DNA of 64,000 bases, taken from Hymenobacter sp. BT559 (GTDB taxonomy: Bacteria; Bacteroidota; Bacteroidia; Cytophagales; Hymenobacteraceae). Position 1 is the stretch's first letter, and each line of letters starts with the position of its first letter. The DNA is taken from NCBI RefSeq assembly GCF_016427535.1, contig NZ_JAELXV010000004.1, forward strand, positions 124,001-188,000, in the 5' to 3' direction. Shown piece after piece: positions 18,132 to 27,434 of the stretch. The notes below the pieces were generated by a model that saw only the letters and a program-made list of their open reading frames with translations, was not told the DNA's origin and did no database searches. The position numbers were made by a program, and so were the translations under genes.

Positions 18132-18470
18132 TTAGTCAACTACCATATCTACCACGCTCGTTACCAACGACAGGGCCAGGCTGAAAATTAGCGCGCTCAA
18201 AAAGCCCGTGACCGAGAAGCTGCTCATCAGATAGTCGGCGAGCTTCACGATGATGACGTTAATAACCAATAGGAAAAGACCTAGAGTTACTAGCGTAATC
18301 GGAAAGCCAATGAGCTTGAGTATCGGCTTCACAGTGGCATTGAGTAGCCCCAGCACGATAACTAGGATAGCCGCGCTGCCCACGCCATTGAGGTGCACAT
18401 TGGGCAGCACCTGCGCCAAGCCGTAGGTAAGCACAGCCGTGAGAATGAACTTAATCAGGATTTTGCCCAT
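18132..18470 (-). CDS. Phage-holin-superfamily IV (YvlD-like) membrane protein
   Basis: A 112-residue integral membrane protein with four predicted helices (ILIKFILTAVLTYGLAQVL, AAILVIVLGLLNATVKPIL, LVTLGLFLLVINVIIVKLA, and a C-terminal helix). The LGLLNATVKPILKLIGFPIT segment is the family hallmark. These chromosomal YvlD-like proteins are not evidence of a prophage, and no lysis genes are near. It lies 27 bases downstream of the ureohydrolase gene and may be in its transcript. Confidence 0.85.
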   Translation of the reverse strand: MGKILIKFILTAVLTYGLAQVLPNVHLNGVGSAAILVIVLGLLNATVKPILKLIGFPITLVTLGLFLLVINVIIVKLADYLMSSFSVTGFLSALIFSLALSLVTSVVDMVVD

Positions 18471-18497
18471 GTGAGTGAAGGTGTTTGGGTGAAAGAA

Positions 18498-19598
18498 TTA
18501 GTCGGCGCTTTCCTTGCCTTTGCCCTTAGCCGTCAGGCGTCCCTGCGATACGGCCATCCAGTTGCAGAGTTGGTAAAGCAGGCGGGCGCCTACAATGCCG
18601 TTCCACTCACTGTCGCCGGGCGCTACCTCATTCAAGTCGAGGCCGATGATGGTGCGGCCCGAGCGCACTACCTGGCGCAGCAGATAGGTGGCTTCTTCAA
18701 ACTCCAGGCCTCCGGGCACAGGCGTGCCAGTACCGGGGCACAGCTTGGGGTCGAGGCCGTCGATGTCGAAGCTGATGTACACCTTCTGCGGAAGCTGCGC
18801 GATGATTTTACCACAAACCTTCTTCCACGACTTCTTCACAAACTTCTCTTCGCTCAGGAAGCGCTGGCCAAAAATGGCCACCCGGCCCACCGAATGCTCG
18901 ATGAGGTCGGCCTCTTGCTGGCACATATCCCGGATGCCCACCTGCACTAGTTTCTTCACCTGCGGCAGTTGCAGAGCGTTGTACATAATGCTGGCGTGCG
19001 AATATTTAAAGCCTTCGTACGCCGGGCGCAGGTCGCAGTGGGCGTCGAACTGCAGGATGCCAAACCCTTCGGGGTGGCGCTCGGCCAGCGCGTGCAGGTA
19101 CCCTAGGGGCGTGCTGTGGTCGCCGCCAAGCACGGCCACAGCCTTACCCGCATCGAGCAGGGCGCCGGTTTTTTGCTTGAGCCACTGCAGCAGTTTGTCG
19201 CCTTCGGCGTTGATGCGGCTTGTGGCGGGGCCGTGCAGGGTGGCTTCGGCGGCGGGCTGGCCGTTTTCGAGCCAGCCAATGTAGCCAGATGCCAGCGGCC
19301 GCAGGTCGCGGCTGGTCTGGGCAATCACCTCGTCTTCCTCTTCCATAGCCAGACCTAGCTTCCAGGCATCAGGCAGGTCGGGGTCGTAGAGGTCTACTTG
19401 CAGCGAGGCTTCGCGGATGGCTTCGGGGCCTTGCGCCGTGCCGGCGCGGTAGCTCACGGTTACTTCCCAGGGCACGGGCACTACTACTACCTGCGCTTCG
19501 TCGGGGGTAAAAGGTAGGCCAAATAAGCCGCCTGCCGCATCGCCCAAGGCATTAGGGTCAAAATTGGCTATTTTTTGAGCGCGAGAATCTGTTGACAC
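18498..19598 (-). CDS. Ureohydrolase (agmatinase/arginase/formimidoylglutamase family)
   Basis: Binuclear Mn hydrolase releasing urea or an amide from guanidino compounds. A GTG at 19598 (MSTDSRAQKIANFDPN) fits better than the ATG at 19628. The metal-binding motifs GGDHSTPLG, QFDAHCDLRPAYEG and SFDIDGLDP are intact. At about 366 residues it is longer than typical agmatinases, with an N-terminal extension common to a Bacteroidota subgroup. It cannot be assigned to agmatine, arginine or formimidoylglutamate by sequence alone, and no histidine or polyamine genes are adjacent. Confidence 0.85.
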   Translation of the reverse strand: MSTDSRAQKIANFDPNALGDAAGGLFGLPFTPDEAQVVVVPVPWEVTVSYRAGTAQGPEAIREASLQVDLYDPDLPDAWKLGLAMEEEDEVIAQTSRDLRPLASGYIGWLENGQPAAEATLHGPATSRINAEGDKLLQWLKQKTGALLDAGKAVAVLGGDHSTPLGYLHALAERHPEGFGILQFDAHCDLRPAYEGFKYSHASIMYNALQLPQVKKLVQVGIRDMCQQEADLIEHSVGRVAIFGQRFLSEEKFVKKSWKKVCGKIIAQLPQKVYISFDIDGLDPKLCPGTGTPVPGGLEFEEATYLLRQVVRSGRTIIGLDLNEVAPGDSEWNGIVGARLLYQLCNWMAVSQGRLTAKGKGKESAD

Positions 19599-19704
19599 GG
19601 GTAAAAAATAACACCAAGTGCCGGGCACTTGGTGGAGTGAAAAGTGAGCTTATAAATAGATAGAGCAAGTACCTAGGGGGCCAGCTACGCGCGGCGAACC
19701 GCTG

Positions 19705-20343
19705 CTAGGCAGCACTTTGCGTTTTCCCTAAAAAATCGTAGGTACGAATAATTTCCAGAATCTTTTCGAAGGTAGCCCGGTCGAAAAACAGCATGAGTGG
19801 AAGCTCTACCGAGTTGTTTTTGTCTGAGAACTGGGTAATAACCGAAAAAATCAGTGGCTGCAACGTGTCGGGGTCCGGCATTAAGCTATGCAAAGCCGTT
19901 GACAAGTCGCCAGTTGGCGTGAGGGGTGGTGCTCCGTAAATATTTGCCTTCAGAATGTTAGCCAACTGGGTCACCAGTGCTCCCGTAATGATATTGCTGA
20001 TTTCCAACAGTAACGACTCCTGCAACTCATTAAGCTGCAAGGAATCGGGCACTTGCATGCGCAGGCAGACCTTGGACAGCCGCTGAATGTGCTGGCCCGA
20101 GAAGAACATAAACGTCGACCCGTTAAAATCGCCTCTGATGTCGCTTTGAATGGCTACGTAGCGCGCCTGGTACTCGCGCACCCGCCCAATGATATCGGTG
20201 CTCGGTAGCAAGTCTAAGTTAGGAACTTCCAGCATCACCCGCTCCTGCGCAATCACTGCGAAGCTATCGGCCGCACGTGCTAGGCCAATATTGAGAATTT
20301 CGCGGATAATGTCGCGTTCCAATTCATTCATTAAGACACTCAT
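19705..20343 (-). CDS. cheC: CheC-like phosphatase of the chemosensory cluster
   Basis: CheY-P phosphatase of the CheC/CheX/FliY family; 212 residues. Two active-site helices are visible, EILNIGLARAADSFA near the N-terminus and LEISNIITGALVTQLANI in the middle, each with the E-x2-N pattern that CheC uses for dephosphorylation. A start at the fifth codon (MNELERD) is equally possible. It closes the cluster receptor-cheW-cheY-cheA-cheC. No CheD partner is encoded here, so it probably acts alone to reset CheY. Confidence 0.85.
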   Translation of the reverse strand: MSVLMNELERDIIREILNIGLARAADSFAVIAQERVMLEVPNLDLLPSTDIIGRVREYQARYVAIQSDIRGDFNGSTFMFFSGQHIQRLSKVCLRMQVPDSLQLNELQESLLLEISNIITGALVTQLANILKANIYGAPPLTPTGDLSTALHSLMPDPDTLQPLIFSVITQFSDKNNSVELPLMLFFDRATFEKILEIIRTYDFLGKTQSAA

Positions 20344-20415
20344 AACATTCTAGGCATAGAAGCAGCAAGCATAGCCTGCGCGGTACTTACGAAAGCAAGT
20401 GAAAAGCGGCTGAAG

Positions 20416-22071
20416 TCAGGGCCGTTTAGTTAGAAACAAGCGGGTGAGAGCGGGCACATCGAGCACTAAGCATAGCTGCCCGCTGCCCAGCAGCGTAACG
20501 CCCCCGAACAAGTCTATTGTGTCGAGCGGCTTACTCAAGGGTTTGACAACGATATTTTGCTGACGCAGGAAACGGTCTACTATCAACCCCAGGCGGCGGT
20601 TGTTGTAGCTCACCACCAGCACCTGGTGCAAGGTATCGTCGGCGGGGAGGTCGGCGCGGGTGGCGCGGGGCAAGGGCTCGTCGCCTTCCACATATAGCAG
20701 TTGGCGCAGGGGTACGAGGGGCACATTTTCTTCCTGCACGCGGGTCATGAGCAGGCCGCCCACGGCAAAAATCTCGTCGGCGTGTAGCGCCAGCACCGTA
20801 TCGGTGTGTAGCAGCGGCACGGCGTAGGCACGGGCATCGAGCTCGACTAGCAAGGCGCCTTTTACGGCAATAGACGTGGGCAGCACCAGCGTAAACATGG
20901 TGCCCTTGCCTAGCTCCGAGCTCACGCGCAACTGGCCACCTAGGGAGTCGATAGCCAGTTTTACAACATCGAGACCTACGCCCCGACCCGAGATGTCAGT
21001 AATCTTTTCAGCCATCGAGAAGCCCGCTTCAAACAAGAGCATCCACACGCCTTCCTCATCGAGCAAGGCGGCGGCCTCGGCTGTTATCACGCCTTTGCGA
21101 ATGGCTTTTTGGCGTACGGCCTCCGTGTCGATACCGCGGCCATCGTCCTGTATCTGAATCAGCACGTCGTCGCGCTCGGTAAGGGCCGAAATACGTAGCT
21201 GGCCCACCGCTGGCTTGCCAGCGGCTACGCGGGTAGCAGCATCTTCAAGGCCGTGGCTGACGCCATTGCGCACGATGTGCAGCAGCGCATCAGTGATGAG
21301 CTGCAACACATTGCGGTCAATCTGCACGTCTTGCCCGGCCAGCGTCAGCTCCACTTGCTTGTTTTCGGCCGCGGCCACGTCGCGCACCACCCTAGGAAAC
21401 TTGTTGAGCAAAACTCCCGCACCTACCAGGCGCACATCCATCACGGAGTACTGCAAGTCGTCGGAAATGCGGAACAGGTGCTGGGCGGTGGTTTGCAGCG
21501 CCGCGTTGCCAAGCTCGGCGGCCAGGGTCAGAATGCGGTCGCGGTCAATGACCAGTTCCCCCACCAGATTCAACAAGTTGTCGAGCTTCTTAACCGGGAT
21601 GTATACCAAGTCCGATAGCTCCAGCTTGCGGCCAGCGTCGGCGTCAGCTTCCTCGGTAGTTTGTTCTGGAGCGGCCTGCACGGGCTCCTCTCCCCGAATA
21701 AGCCGGTCGAGGTTGTCAAGCAGTACGTGGGCATCTGCCGATTCTTGGCCGGCACCCACGGCCCGAATCATATTGCCTAGGGTATCTACGGCCCCAAAGG
21801 TGAGCTGTACCAGCGAGCCGGTGAAGGTGCGCTCCTGCCCCCGAATCTGCCCGAAGAGGGTTTCCATTTTGTGGGCCACCTCCCCCATATCCACAAACCC
21901 CATGGCTCGGGCATTGGCCTTGAGGTTGTGCATAAGCCGGAAGAGCTCGTTGAGCGCCTCCGTGTCCTGCGGATTGCGCTCGAGCTCGCTCAGGTGGCGC
22001 GACATGGCGTCGTAGTATTCCAACGCCTCGGCCATGAACAGCTCCCGGTATTCCTGGTCGCGTGATTTCAT
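20416..22071 (-). CDS. cheA: Chemotaxis histidine kinase CheA (no P2 domain)
   Basis: Autophosphorylating kinase of the chemosensory array, 551 residues. The P1 (HPt) domain carries His48 in LFRLMHNLKANARAMGF; the usual Gly after HxLK is Ala. A short acidic linker (near 130-150) replaces the CheY-binding P2 domain. The P3 dimerisation segment contains VGELVIDRDRI. The ATPase domain shows HIVRNGVSHGLE (N box), DDGRGID (G1), and GRGVGLDVVK (G2). A CheW-like P5 domain ends the protein. It lies downstream of cheY across a 208-bp gap with no gene. Confidence 0.95.
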   Translation of the reverse strand: MKSRDQEYRELFMAEALEYYDAMSRHLSELERNPQDTEALNELFRLMHNLKANARAMGFVDMGEVAHKMETLFGQIRGQERTFTGSLVQLTFGAVDTLGNMIRAVGAGQESADAHVLLDNLDRLIRGEEPVQAAPEQTTEEADADAGRKLELSDLVYIPVKKLDNLLNLVGELVIDRDRILTLAAELGNAALQTTAQHLFRISDDLQYSVMDVRLVGAGVLLNKFPRVVRDVAAAENKQVELTLAGQDVQIDRNVLQLITDALLHIVRNGVSHGLEDAATRVAAGKPAVGQLRISALTERDDVLIQIQDDGRGIDTEAVRQKAIRKGVITAEAAALLDEEGVWMLLFEAGFSMAEKITDISGRGVGLDVVKLAIDSLGGQLRVSSELGKGTMFTLVLPTSIAVKGALLVELDARAYAVPLLHTDTVLALHADEIFAVGGLLMTRVQEENVPLVPLRQLLYVEGDEPLPRATRADLPADDTLHQVLVVSYNNRRLGLIVDRFLRQQNIVVKPLSKPLDTIDLFGGVTLLGSGQLCLVLDVPALTRLFLTKRP

Positions 22072-22279
22072 AGCCGGTTGAGTAGTGCTTTGCGCGGGCT
22101 AGCTGGTAGCGGGCTTCTGGCTAGCCTATGCGCGCCCCGCCTACCGGCCGGGGGCGCCCCAACCGGCCAGCAAAGGCCCGATAGCAAACTAGCAGTAGAC
22201 ATCAGCAACAACACGATGCAGAAGAAGTAGATAAAACTCAGCTATTAGGCTGGTAATGAGGCTACGATATACAGCGAAC

Positions 22280-22660
22280 CTAGGCGCGGGGGCCGTCGCC
22301 CTGTAAGGCACCACCTACTATTTCGAGCACACGCTCTTCCGAAAAGGGCTTCACGATGTAAGCCAGCGCCCCATTTTCAATGGCCTCGTTTACAATGGTT
22401 TCTTGGCCTACGGCCGAGCACATTACTACTTTGGCATCGGGCTGCTGCTGGCGAATGCCTTTGAGCACGTCGAGCCCCGTGTTGTCGGGCAGAATTACAT
22501 CGAGGGTGATGAGGTCGGGCGTGGTAGCCACGGCCATTTCCAGCGCCTGCTGGCCGTTGGCGGCTTCGCCCACTACGTCGTAGCCGGCGTCGGTGAGCAT
22601 ATTTTTGAGCATCGTCCGCATATAGAACGAGTCGTCGACGATGAGAATGCGCTTATTCAT
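22280..22660 (-). CDS. cheY: CheY-type single-domain response regulator
   Basis: A 126-residue receiver domain. The ATG at 22660 (MNKRILIVDDSFYMR) removes an unsupported 43-residue leader that overlaps the cheW 3' end. Acidic pocket Asp9-Asp10, phospho-acceptor Asp54 (LITLDVILPD) and the Lys of IVKPFS are all present. The output target is not a flagellar motor, as no flagellar genes occur in this window; in gliding or twitching relatives the target is unknown. Confidence 0.93.
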   Translation of the reverse strand: MNKRILIVDDSFYMRTMLKNMLTDAGYDVVGEAANGQQALEMAVATTPDLITLDVILPDNTGLDVLKGIRQQQPDAKVVMCSAVGQETIVNEAIENGALAYIVKPFSEERVLEIVGGALQGDGPRA

Positions 22661-22724
22661 GAAGCTGTACTTGGGATAAAGAGAAAGCGGTGGGAGGCTG
22701 GTGGCACAAGGCCACGCGGGCTCT

Positions 22725-23309
22725 CTACGGCTTTTCGGGCGGGGTGGGTGCGTTCGGGGCCTCATCGGCCTTAGCAGCAGGGGGCTCAACTCGCCCAGGC
22801 AGGCGCATTATCTCACTAGGAGTTAATAGCTTAGCCATATCTAATACAATAATAACCCCTTCGCTATCGGGCAGCTTAGCAATGCCTTCGAGGTACTTAT
22901 CGCGCTGGCCGCTGTCTTGCACAAACTCGGGAGCCGGCTCGATGAGGCTAACCGGAATGGTGAGGGGGCGCGGCACCTCGCGCACCATCAGCCCTAGGGT
23001 GTAGTCGGCAGCCTCCACGGCCAAAGTGTAAGAAAAGTCGGGCACGGGCCGACCAGCCGGCCGCAGCTGAAACCGCTCTTCCAGGTCTACGATAGCGATG
23101 ATGTCGCCCCGCAGGTTGGCAATGCCCTTGATAAAAGGCGGTGTTTTGGGCATTTTCACCACTTCGGGTGTCACCGTTACCTCCTTCACCTGCTCGATGC
23201 GAATGCCGTAGTCCTCGTCGCCCAGCCGAAAAACGATGAGCTGGACCACGGCTTCGGGTGCTACCGGGGCCGCGCGCCGCGAACCGGGTGCCGCAGAAGA
23301 ATCAGCCAT
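22725..23309 (-). CDS. cheW: CheW coupling protein
   Basis: Scaffold linking the receptor to CheA; 194 residues. The CheW fold is seen as QLIVFRLGDEDYGIRIEQVKEV, followed by PFIKGIANLRGDIIAIVDLEERF and ending VIIVLDMAKLLTPSEI. Pro/Ala-rich tails at both ends are longer than in E. coli CheW, resembling the disordered tail of the adjacent receptor. It lies 72 bases after the receptor stop. Confidence 0.93.
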   Translation of the reverse strand: MADSSAAPGSRRAAPVAPEAVVQLIVFRLGDEDYGIRIEQVKEVTVTPEVVKMPKTPPFIKGIANLRGDIIAIVDLEERFQLRPAGRPVPDFSYTLAVEAADYTLGLMVREVPRPLTIPVSLIEPAPEFVQDSGQRDKYLEGIAKLPDSEGVIIVLDMAKLLTPSEIMRLPGRVEPPAAKADEAPNAPTPPEKP

Positions 23310-23381
23310 ATATAGTTACGTACTTCCTAGGTTAGGCCTAGGTGCCTACCTCCGTGGGGTAGGCACCTAGGCAGCATTGCA

Positions 23382-26300
23382 TTAGTTTTTCGAGCGAGCT
23401 TTAGTGGCGCGCGGGTGCGCAGCTTTAGCCGGAGTGGTGGGGGCGGGCTCTTCGGCCGCCGGGGCCGGAGTAGCTGCCTTTGCGCGGCGGCGCGGCGGCG
23501 CAGCAGCCGCCTGCGGCTCAGGAGCCGGCGCAGCCACGGCGGTAGCGGCGGGCTTGCGCATTGGCCGGTTGGGGCGGGCAGTAGCCATTGGAGCCGCCTG
23601 ACCATTAGGGGCGGGTGCACTGGTATTAGCAGTGCCATAGCCTAGGGCACCACGCCCTGGCTGCGGGCGGGTGCTCGTCGGGGCGGGTGCCGCTGGGGCA
23701 ACGGCGGGCGCCACTGGGCGCCGCACCAAACGACGCGGCAGGGGCTCGGGTTCCGGCTCTGGTTCGGGCTCGTAATATTCCACGAGCTGGAAGGTTTCGA
23801 GGCCGCCTTGCAGGTCGTCGGCAATGTCGGAGAGGCGCTGCGACGAGCTTACCAGCTCTTGCATCGAGGTCGAGAGCTGGCGGGCCGTGCCAGCCACCTG
23901 CTGGGTGCCGGTAGCCGTTTGCTCAGCAATGGCTACCACCTCTTCCACGTACTTCACTACGTCACCAATCGACGTTTGCTGCTGGGCCGTGGCCGTGAGA
24001 ATGTCGCGCGACGTACGCAACGTTTCGCCGCTACTAGTCGCAATATTCTTAAAGGCCGTGCTGGCTTCAAACGTAGCATTTTTGCCCTTGAGTACCCGGC
24101 TTTCCATGGCGCTGATGGCCGCCGCAGCGCTAGTTGTATCCTTGCGAACGTCCTCAACGAGCGTCGCGATTTCACTGGCCGACTTGCGCGAGCCTTCGGC
24201 CAGCTTGCGGATTTCTTCGGCTACTACGGCAAAGCCACGACCAGCTTCGCCAGCGCGAGCCGCTTCGATGGCGGCGTTGAGGGCCAGCAGGTTGGTTTGC
24301 GAGGCAATGTCCGTAATCACGCCCAGCGACTTGCTGATTTCCTGCGAGCGCGTACTGAGTACTTCGATGGTACGCGAAGTCTGAGTGGCAGCACCGGAGA
24401 TTTCCTCCATGTTCTTCACCACTTCGGCCACCGTTTTCAGACCCTGCTGCGAGCTTTGCTCACCCATGATAGCCGACTTGTTCACCACGTCGGCTTTGTT
24501 GGCCGTTTCGCGGGTGGCCGTCATGATTTCCTCAATCAGCTTAAAGGCCTGGTCGGTCTTGAGAGCCTGGTTTTGGGCACCTTCGGCCATCTGCTGCATG
24601 GCCAGGGCCACGTCAACCGTTACTCGGCTCATTTCCTGGCCTTTGTCCACCATCTCTTCCGAAGAAGTACCCACTACTTGCGCCGAATCGTTGATTTCGC
24701 CAAGTAGCGTGTTAAGGTTTTCCACGGCTAGGTTCAGCGAGTTCGACATCGAAAGAATGTCGCCCGTCGTCTGAATCTCTACGAGCTGCGTCAGGTCGCC
24801 CTCCGACATAGCCTGCACCACGCGGCTCACTTCCAACACTGGCAGGCCGATGCTTTCGATGAGCGCATTCAGGGTATCTACCAGCTCTTTCCACGAGCCC
24901 GATACGCCGCCCACCGTGGCGCGCTCGGTCAGTTTGCCCTCGGCACCCGCTACGCGGGCCACACGGCTTACCTCTGAGGCTAGGCGGTTGAGGTCATCCA
25001 CCATCAGGTTGATGGTTTGAGCTAGGTCGGCTACCTCACCGGCGGCCTCTAGGGTCAACTTCTGCGTCAAGTCTCCTTGGCTTACCGCCGTCACGATTTT
25101 TACGATACCCCGCACCTGCGTGGTGAGGTTAGTAGCCATCGTGTTTACGTTGTCGGTCAGGTCTTTCCACACGCCGCTCACATTGGGTACTTCGGCTTGG
25201 CCGCCGAGTTGGCCTTCGGTGCCTACTTCTACGGCCACGCGAGTTACCTCGCCAGCGAAGATGTTGAGCGAGTCCACCATCTGGTTGATGTTGTCCTTGA
25301 GGTCGAGCAGCTCGCCGCGCACATCTACCGACACCTTTTGCGAGAGGTCACCGCGGGCTACGGCCGTGGTCACGTTGGCAATGTCGCGCACTTGGCTCGT
25401 GAGCGAGGCGGCCATGGTGTTCACGTTGTCCGTTAGGTCTTTCCAAGTACCTTTCACGCCTGGCACGTTGGCCTGGCCACCGAGTTTGCCTTCGGTGCCC
25501 ACCTCGCGGGCCACGCGGGTTACTTCGTCGCCAAATACGTTCAGCGAGTCCACCATCTGGTTGAGGTTCTCCTTGAGCTGCAAGAGCTCGCCACGCACGT
25601 TCACGGTGATTTTCTGGCTCAAGTCGCCGCGGGCTACCGCCGTGGCCACGTTGGCGATGTCTCGTACCTGCGAGGTCAGGTTCGAGGCCATTGTGTTTAC
25701 GTTGTCCGTCAGCTCTTTCCAAGTGCCCGATACACGAGGCACATTAGCCTGGCCACCTAGGATGCCTTCGGTACCCACTTCGCGGGCCACGCGGGTTACC
25801 TCGCCGGCGAAGATGTTGAGCGAGTCCACCATCTGATTAAGGATGTTTTTCAGGTCGAGAATCTCGCCCTGCACATCCACCGTCATCTTCTGGCTCAGGT
25901 CACCACGCGCTACCGCGGTAGCCACGTTGGCAATGTCACGCACCTGCGAGGTCAGGTTGGCTGCCATCGTGTTTACGTTGTCCGTCAGCTCTTTCCAGGT
26001 ACCACCTACCCTAGGCACTACGGCCTGGCCACCTAGTTTCCCTTCGGTACCTACTTCGCGGGCCACGCGGGTTACTTCGTCGCCGAACACGTTCAGCGAG
26101 TCCACCATCTGGTTCAGAATATTCTTCAGCTCCAGAATCTCACCCTTCACGTTCACCGTCATCTTCTGGCTCAGGTCACCACGCGCTACGGCCGTGGCCA
26201 CGTTAGCAATATCGCGCACCTGAGAGGTCAGGTTGGCAGCCATATTGTTCACGTTGTCGGTCAGGTCCTTCCAAGTGCCCGATACGCCGGGCACGTTGGC

Positions 26301-27215
26301 CTGACCGCCGAGCTTTCCTTCAGTGCCTACGTCGAGGGCCACGCGCGTCACCTCACCCGCAAACAGGTTGAGCGAGTCCACCATCTGGTTGAGGTTCTGC
26401 TTGAGTTGGAGTAGCTCGCCCTTCAACTCTACGGTCACCTTCTGCGAGAGGTCGCCACGGGCTACGGCCGTGGCCACGTTGGCGATGTCACGCACCTGCG
26501 AGGTCAGGTTCGAAGCCATCGTATTCACGTTGTCCGTCAGCTCTTTCCACACGCCCCCCACGTTGGGCACCACCGCTTGGCCACCTAGGCGGCCCTCGGT
26601 GCCCACTTCCTGCGCCACGCGGCTTACCTCGCCTGCGAAGACGTTGAGGTTGTCGATGGTGCGGTTGATGGTTTCGGCCATCAGCTTAAAGTCGCCCGAT
26701 ACCGGAATCTGGAAGCTCTCATCGAGGTTGCCCCGACTGATGTTTTTCAGCACTTTACCTACTTCCAACACCGGCACTGCAATGCTATCCACCAGACCGT
26801 TGATGTTGTTGAGCATGTCGCGCCAGAAGCCAGCCGCTCCGTCGGCCGAGGCACGGGCCTTGAGGTTGCCCTCTACACCGGCCACTTTCGAGATGCGCGA
26901 CACCTCGCCCCCTACCCCGCCTATCATCTCTACCATCGAGTTGTAGGCTTCGGCGATTTCCGAGAAAATATCGTCGTTCTGCTTGGTCAGGCGTACCGAT
27001 ACGTCGCCTTTTTTGAAGGCGTCGAGCGCGAAAAGCACGCGGTTGAGCTGTTCATTGACGTAGTCAGAATCCTGGGTCGAGCTGGCATTGACACGGCGCG
27101 CGTCACGCTTGCGCGTGCTATCGCCACGTCCGGCACTAAGCGCAGGGGGCGCAGTAGTTACCTCCGCCGCGCCATCGACTTCGGGTAACTCAGAATTTCT
27201 TTTGGCAGTAGCCAT
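23382..27215 (-). CDS. Giant soluble poly-HAMP methyl-accepting chemotaxis receptor
   Basis: A 1277-residue receptor with no signal peptide or membrane helix. The ATG at 27215 ([15 protein letters not shown]) follows a non-coding leader. Residues about 50-842 are a chain of HAMP-type parallel coiled coils, including six consecutive 92-residue units (228-779), each starting [20 protein letters not shown] or similar and each holding two HAMP modules. The kinase-control hairpin tip [20 protein letters not shown] lies in the domain at about 843-1145. A 132-residue Pro/Ala/Arg-rich tail (PEPEPEPEP, ending ATKARSKN) follows. No ligand-binding domain is recognised. It heads the cheW-cheY-cheA-cheC group. 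Chaining of HAMPs is known from fungal group III kinases. Confidence 0.93.
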   Translation of the reverse strand: MATAKRNSELPEVDGAAEVTTAPPALSAGRGDSTRKRDARRVNASSTQDSDYVNEQLNRVLFALDAFKKGDVSVRLTKQNDDIFSEIAEAYNSMVEMIGGVGGEVSRISKVAGVEGNLKARASADGAAGFWRDMLNNINGLVDSIAVPVLEVGKVLKNISRGNLDESFQIPVSGDFKLMAETINRTIDNLNVFAGEVSRVAQEVGTEGRLGGQAVVPNVGGVWKELTDNVNTMASNLTSQVRDIANVATAVARGDLSQKVTVELKGELLQLKQNLNQMVDSLNLFAGEVTRVALDVGTEGKLGGQANVPGVSGTWKDLTDNVNNMAANLTSQVRDIANVATAVARGDLSQKMTVNVKGEILELKNILNQMVDSLNVFGDEVTRVAREVGTEGKLGGQAVVPRVGGTWKELTDNVNTMAANLTSQVRDIANVATAVARGDLSQKMTVDVQGEILDLKNILNQMVDSLNIFAGEVTRVAREVGTEGILGGQANVPRVSGTWKELTDNVNTMASNLTSQVRDIANVATAVARGDLSQKITVNVRGELLQLKENLNQMVDSLNVFGDEVTRVAREVGTEGKLGGQANVPGVKGTWKDLTDNVNTMAASLTSQVRDIANVTTAVARGDLSQKVSVDVRGELLDLKDNINQMVDSLNIFAGEVTRVAVEVGTEGQLGGQAEVPNVSGVWKDLTDNVNTMATNLTTQVRGIVKIVTAVSQGDLTQKLTLEAAGEVADLAQTINLMVDDLNRLASEVSRVARVAGAEGKLTERATVGGVSGSWKELVDTLNALIESIGLPVLEVSRVVQAMSEGDLTQLVEIQTTGDILSMSNSLNLAVENLNTLLGEINDSAQVVGTSSEEMVDKGQEMSRVTVDVALAMQQMAEGAQNQALKTDQAFKLIEEIMTATRETANKADVVNKSAIMGEQSSQQGLKTVAEVVKNMEEISGAATQTSRTIEVLSTRSQEISKSLGVITDIASQTNLLALNAAIEAARAGEAGRGFAVVAEEIRKLAEGSRKSASEIATLVEDVRKDTTSAAAAISAMESRVLKGKNATFEASTAFKNIATSSGETLRTSRDILTATAQQQTSIGDVVKYVEEVVAIAEQTATGTQQVAGTARQLSTSMQELVSSSQRLSDIADDLQGGLETFQLVEYYEPEPEPEPEPLPRRLVRRPVAPAVAPAAPAPTSTRPQPGRGALGYGTANTSAPAPNGQAAPMATARPNRPMRKPAATAVAAPAPEPQAAAAPPRRRAKAATPAPAAEEPAPTTPAKAAHPRATKARSKN
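25155..26534. repeat. Tandem 276-bp coding repeat (HAMP pairs)
   Basis: Five highly similar 276-bp units, with a sixth diverged unit at 24879-25154, encode the 92-residue HAMP pairs of the receptor. The protein units differ at only a few positions such as [17 protein letters not shown] against [17 protein letters not shown], so unequal recombination could change the number. Such repeats are also a common cause of assembly collapse. Confidence 0.9.
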
Positions 27216-27434
27216 ATAATAAGGACAACGGGAAAGCTGGGCCCGCGGGGCCCGGCTGGTGGGGTTTGGCAAAAGTATAACAACGGCGCGGCTTGCCAAG
27301 GCGCGCCGCCTAGGGTACGTTTTTAAATCGGGTGCGGCGAAGCGTGCATCTTTGCCCCCGTTTTCAACTTTTCGGCCGGGCGCAACGTTCTTCGCACCGA
27401 GAACAAACTTGCTACCCGTCTTTTTCCCGCCTGC

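Noticed and set aside
18132..18470. Holin-like gene considered as a prophage remnant
   Set aside because: YvlD-like proteins are common chromosomal membrane proteins; no other phage gene lies nearby.
21215..22015. 266-residue open frame opposite cheA
   Set aside because: Antisense shadow; Ser/Arg-rich low-information sequence without any family motif.
23808..24707. 299-residue open frame opposite the chemoreceptor
   Set aside because: It is antisense to the conserved MCP signalling domain; the frame is open because of codon bias in GC-rich DNA.
25155..26534. Regular 276-bp repeats considered as a CRISPR or satellite array
   Set aside because: Units are fully coding, in frame, with no spacers, and encode HAMP domains.
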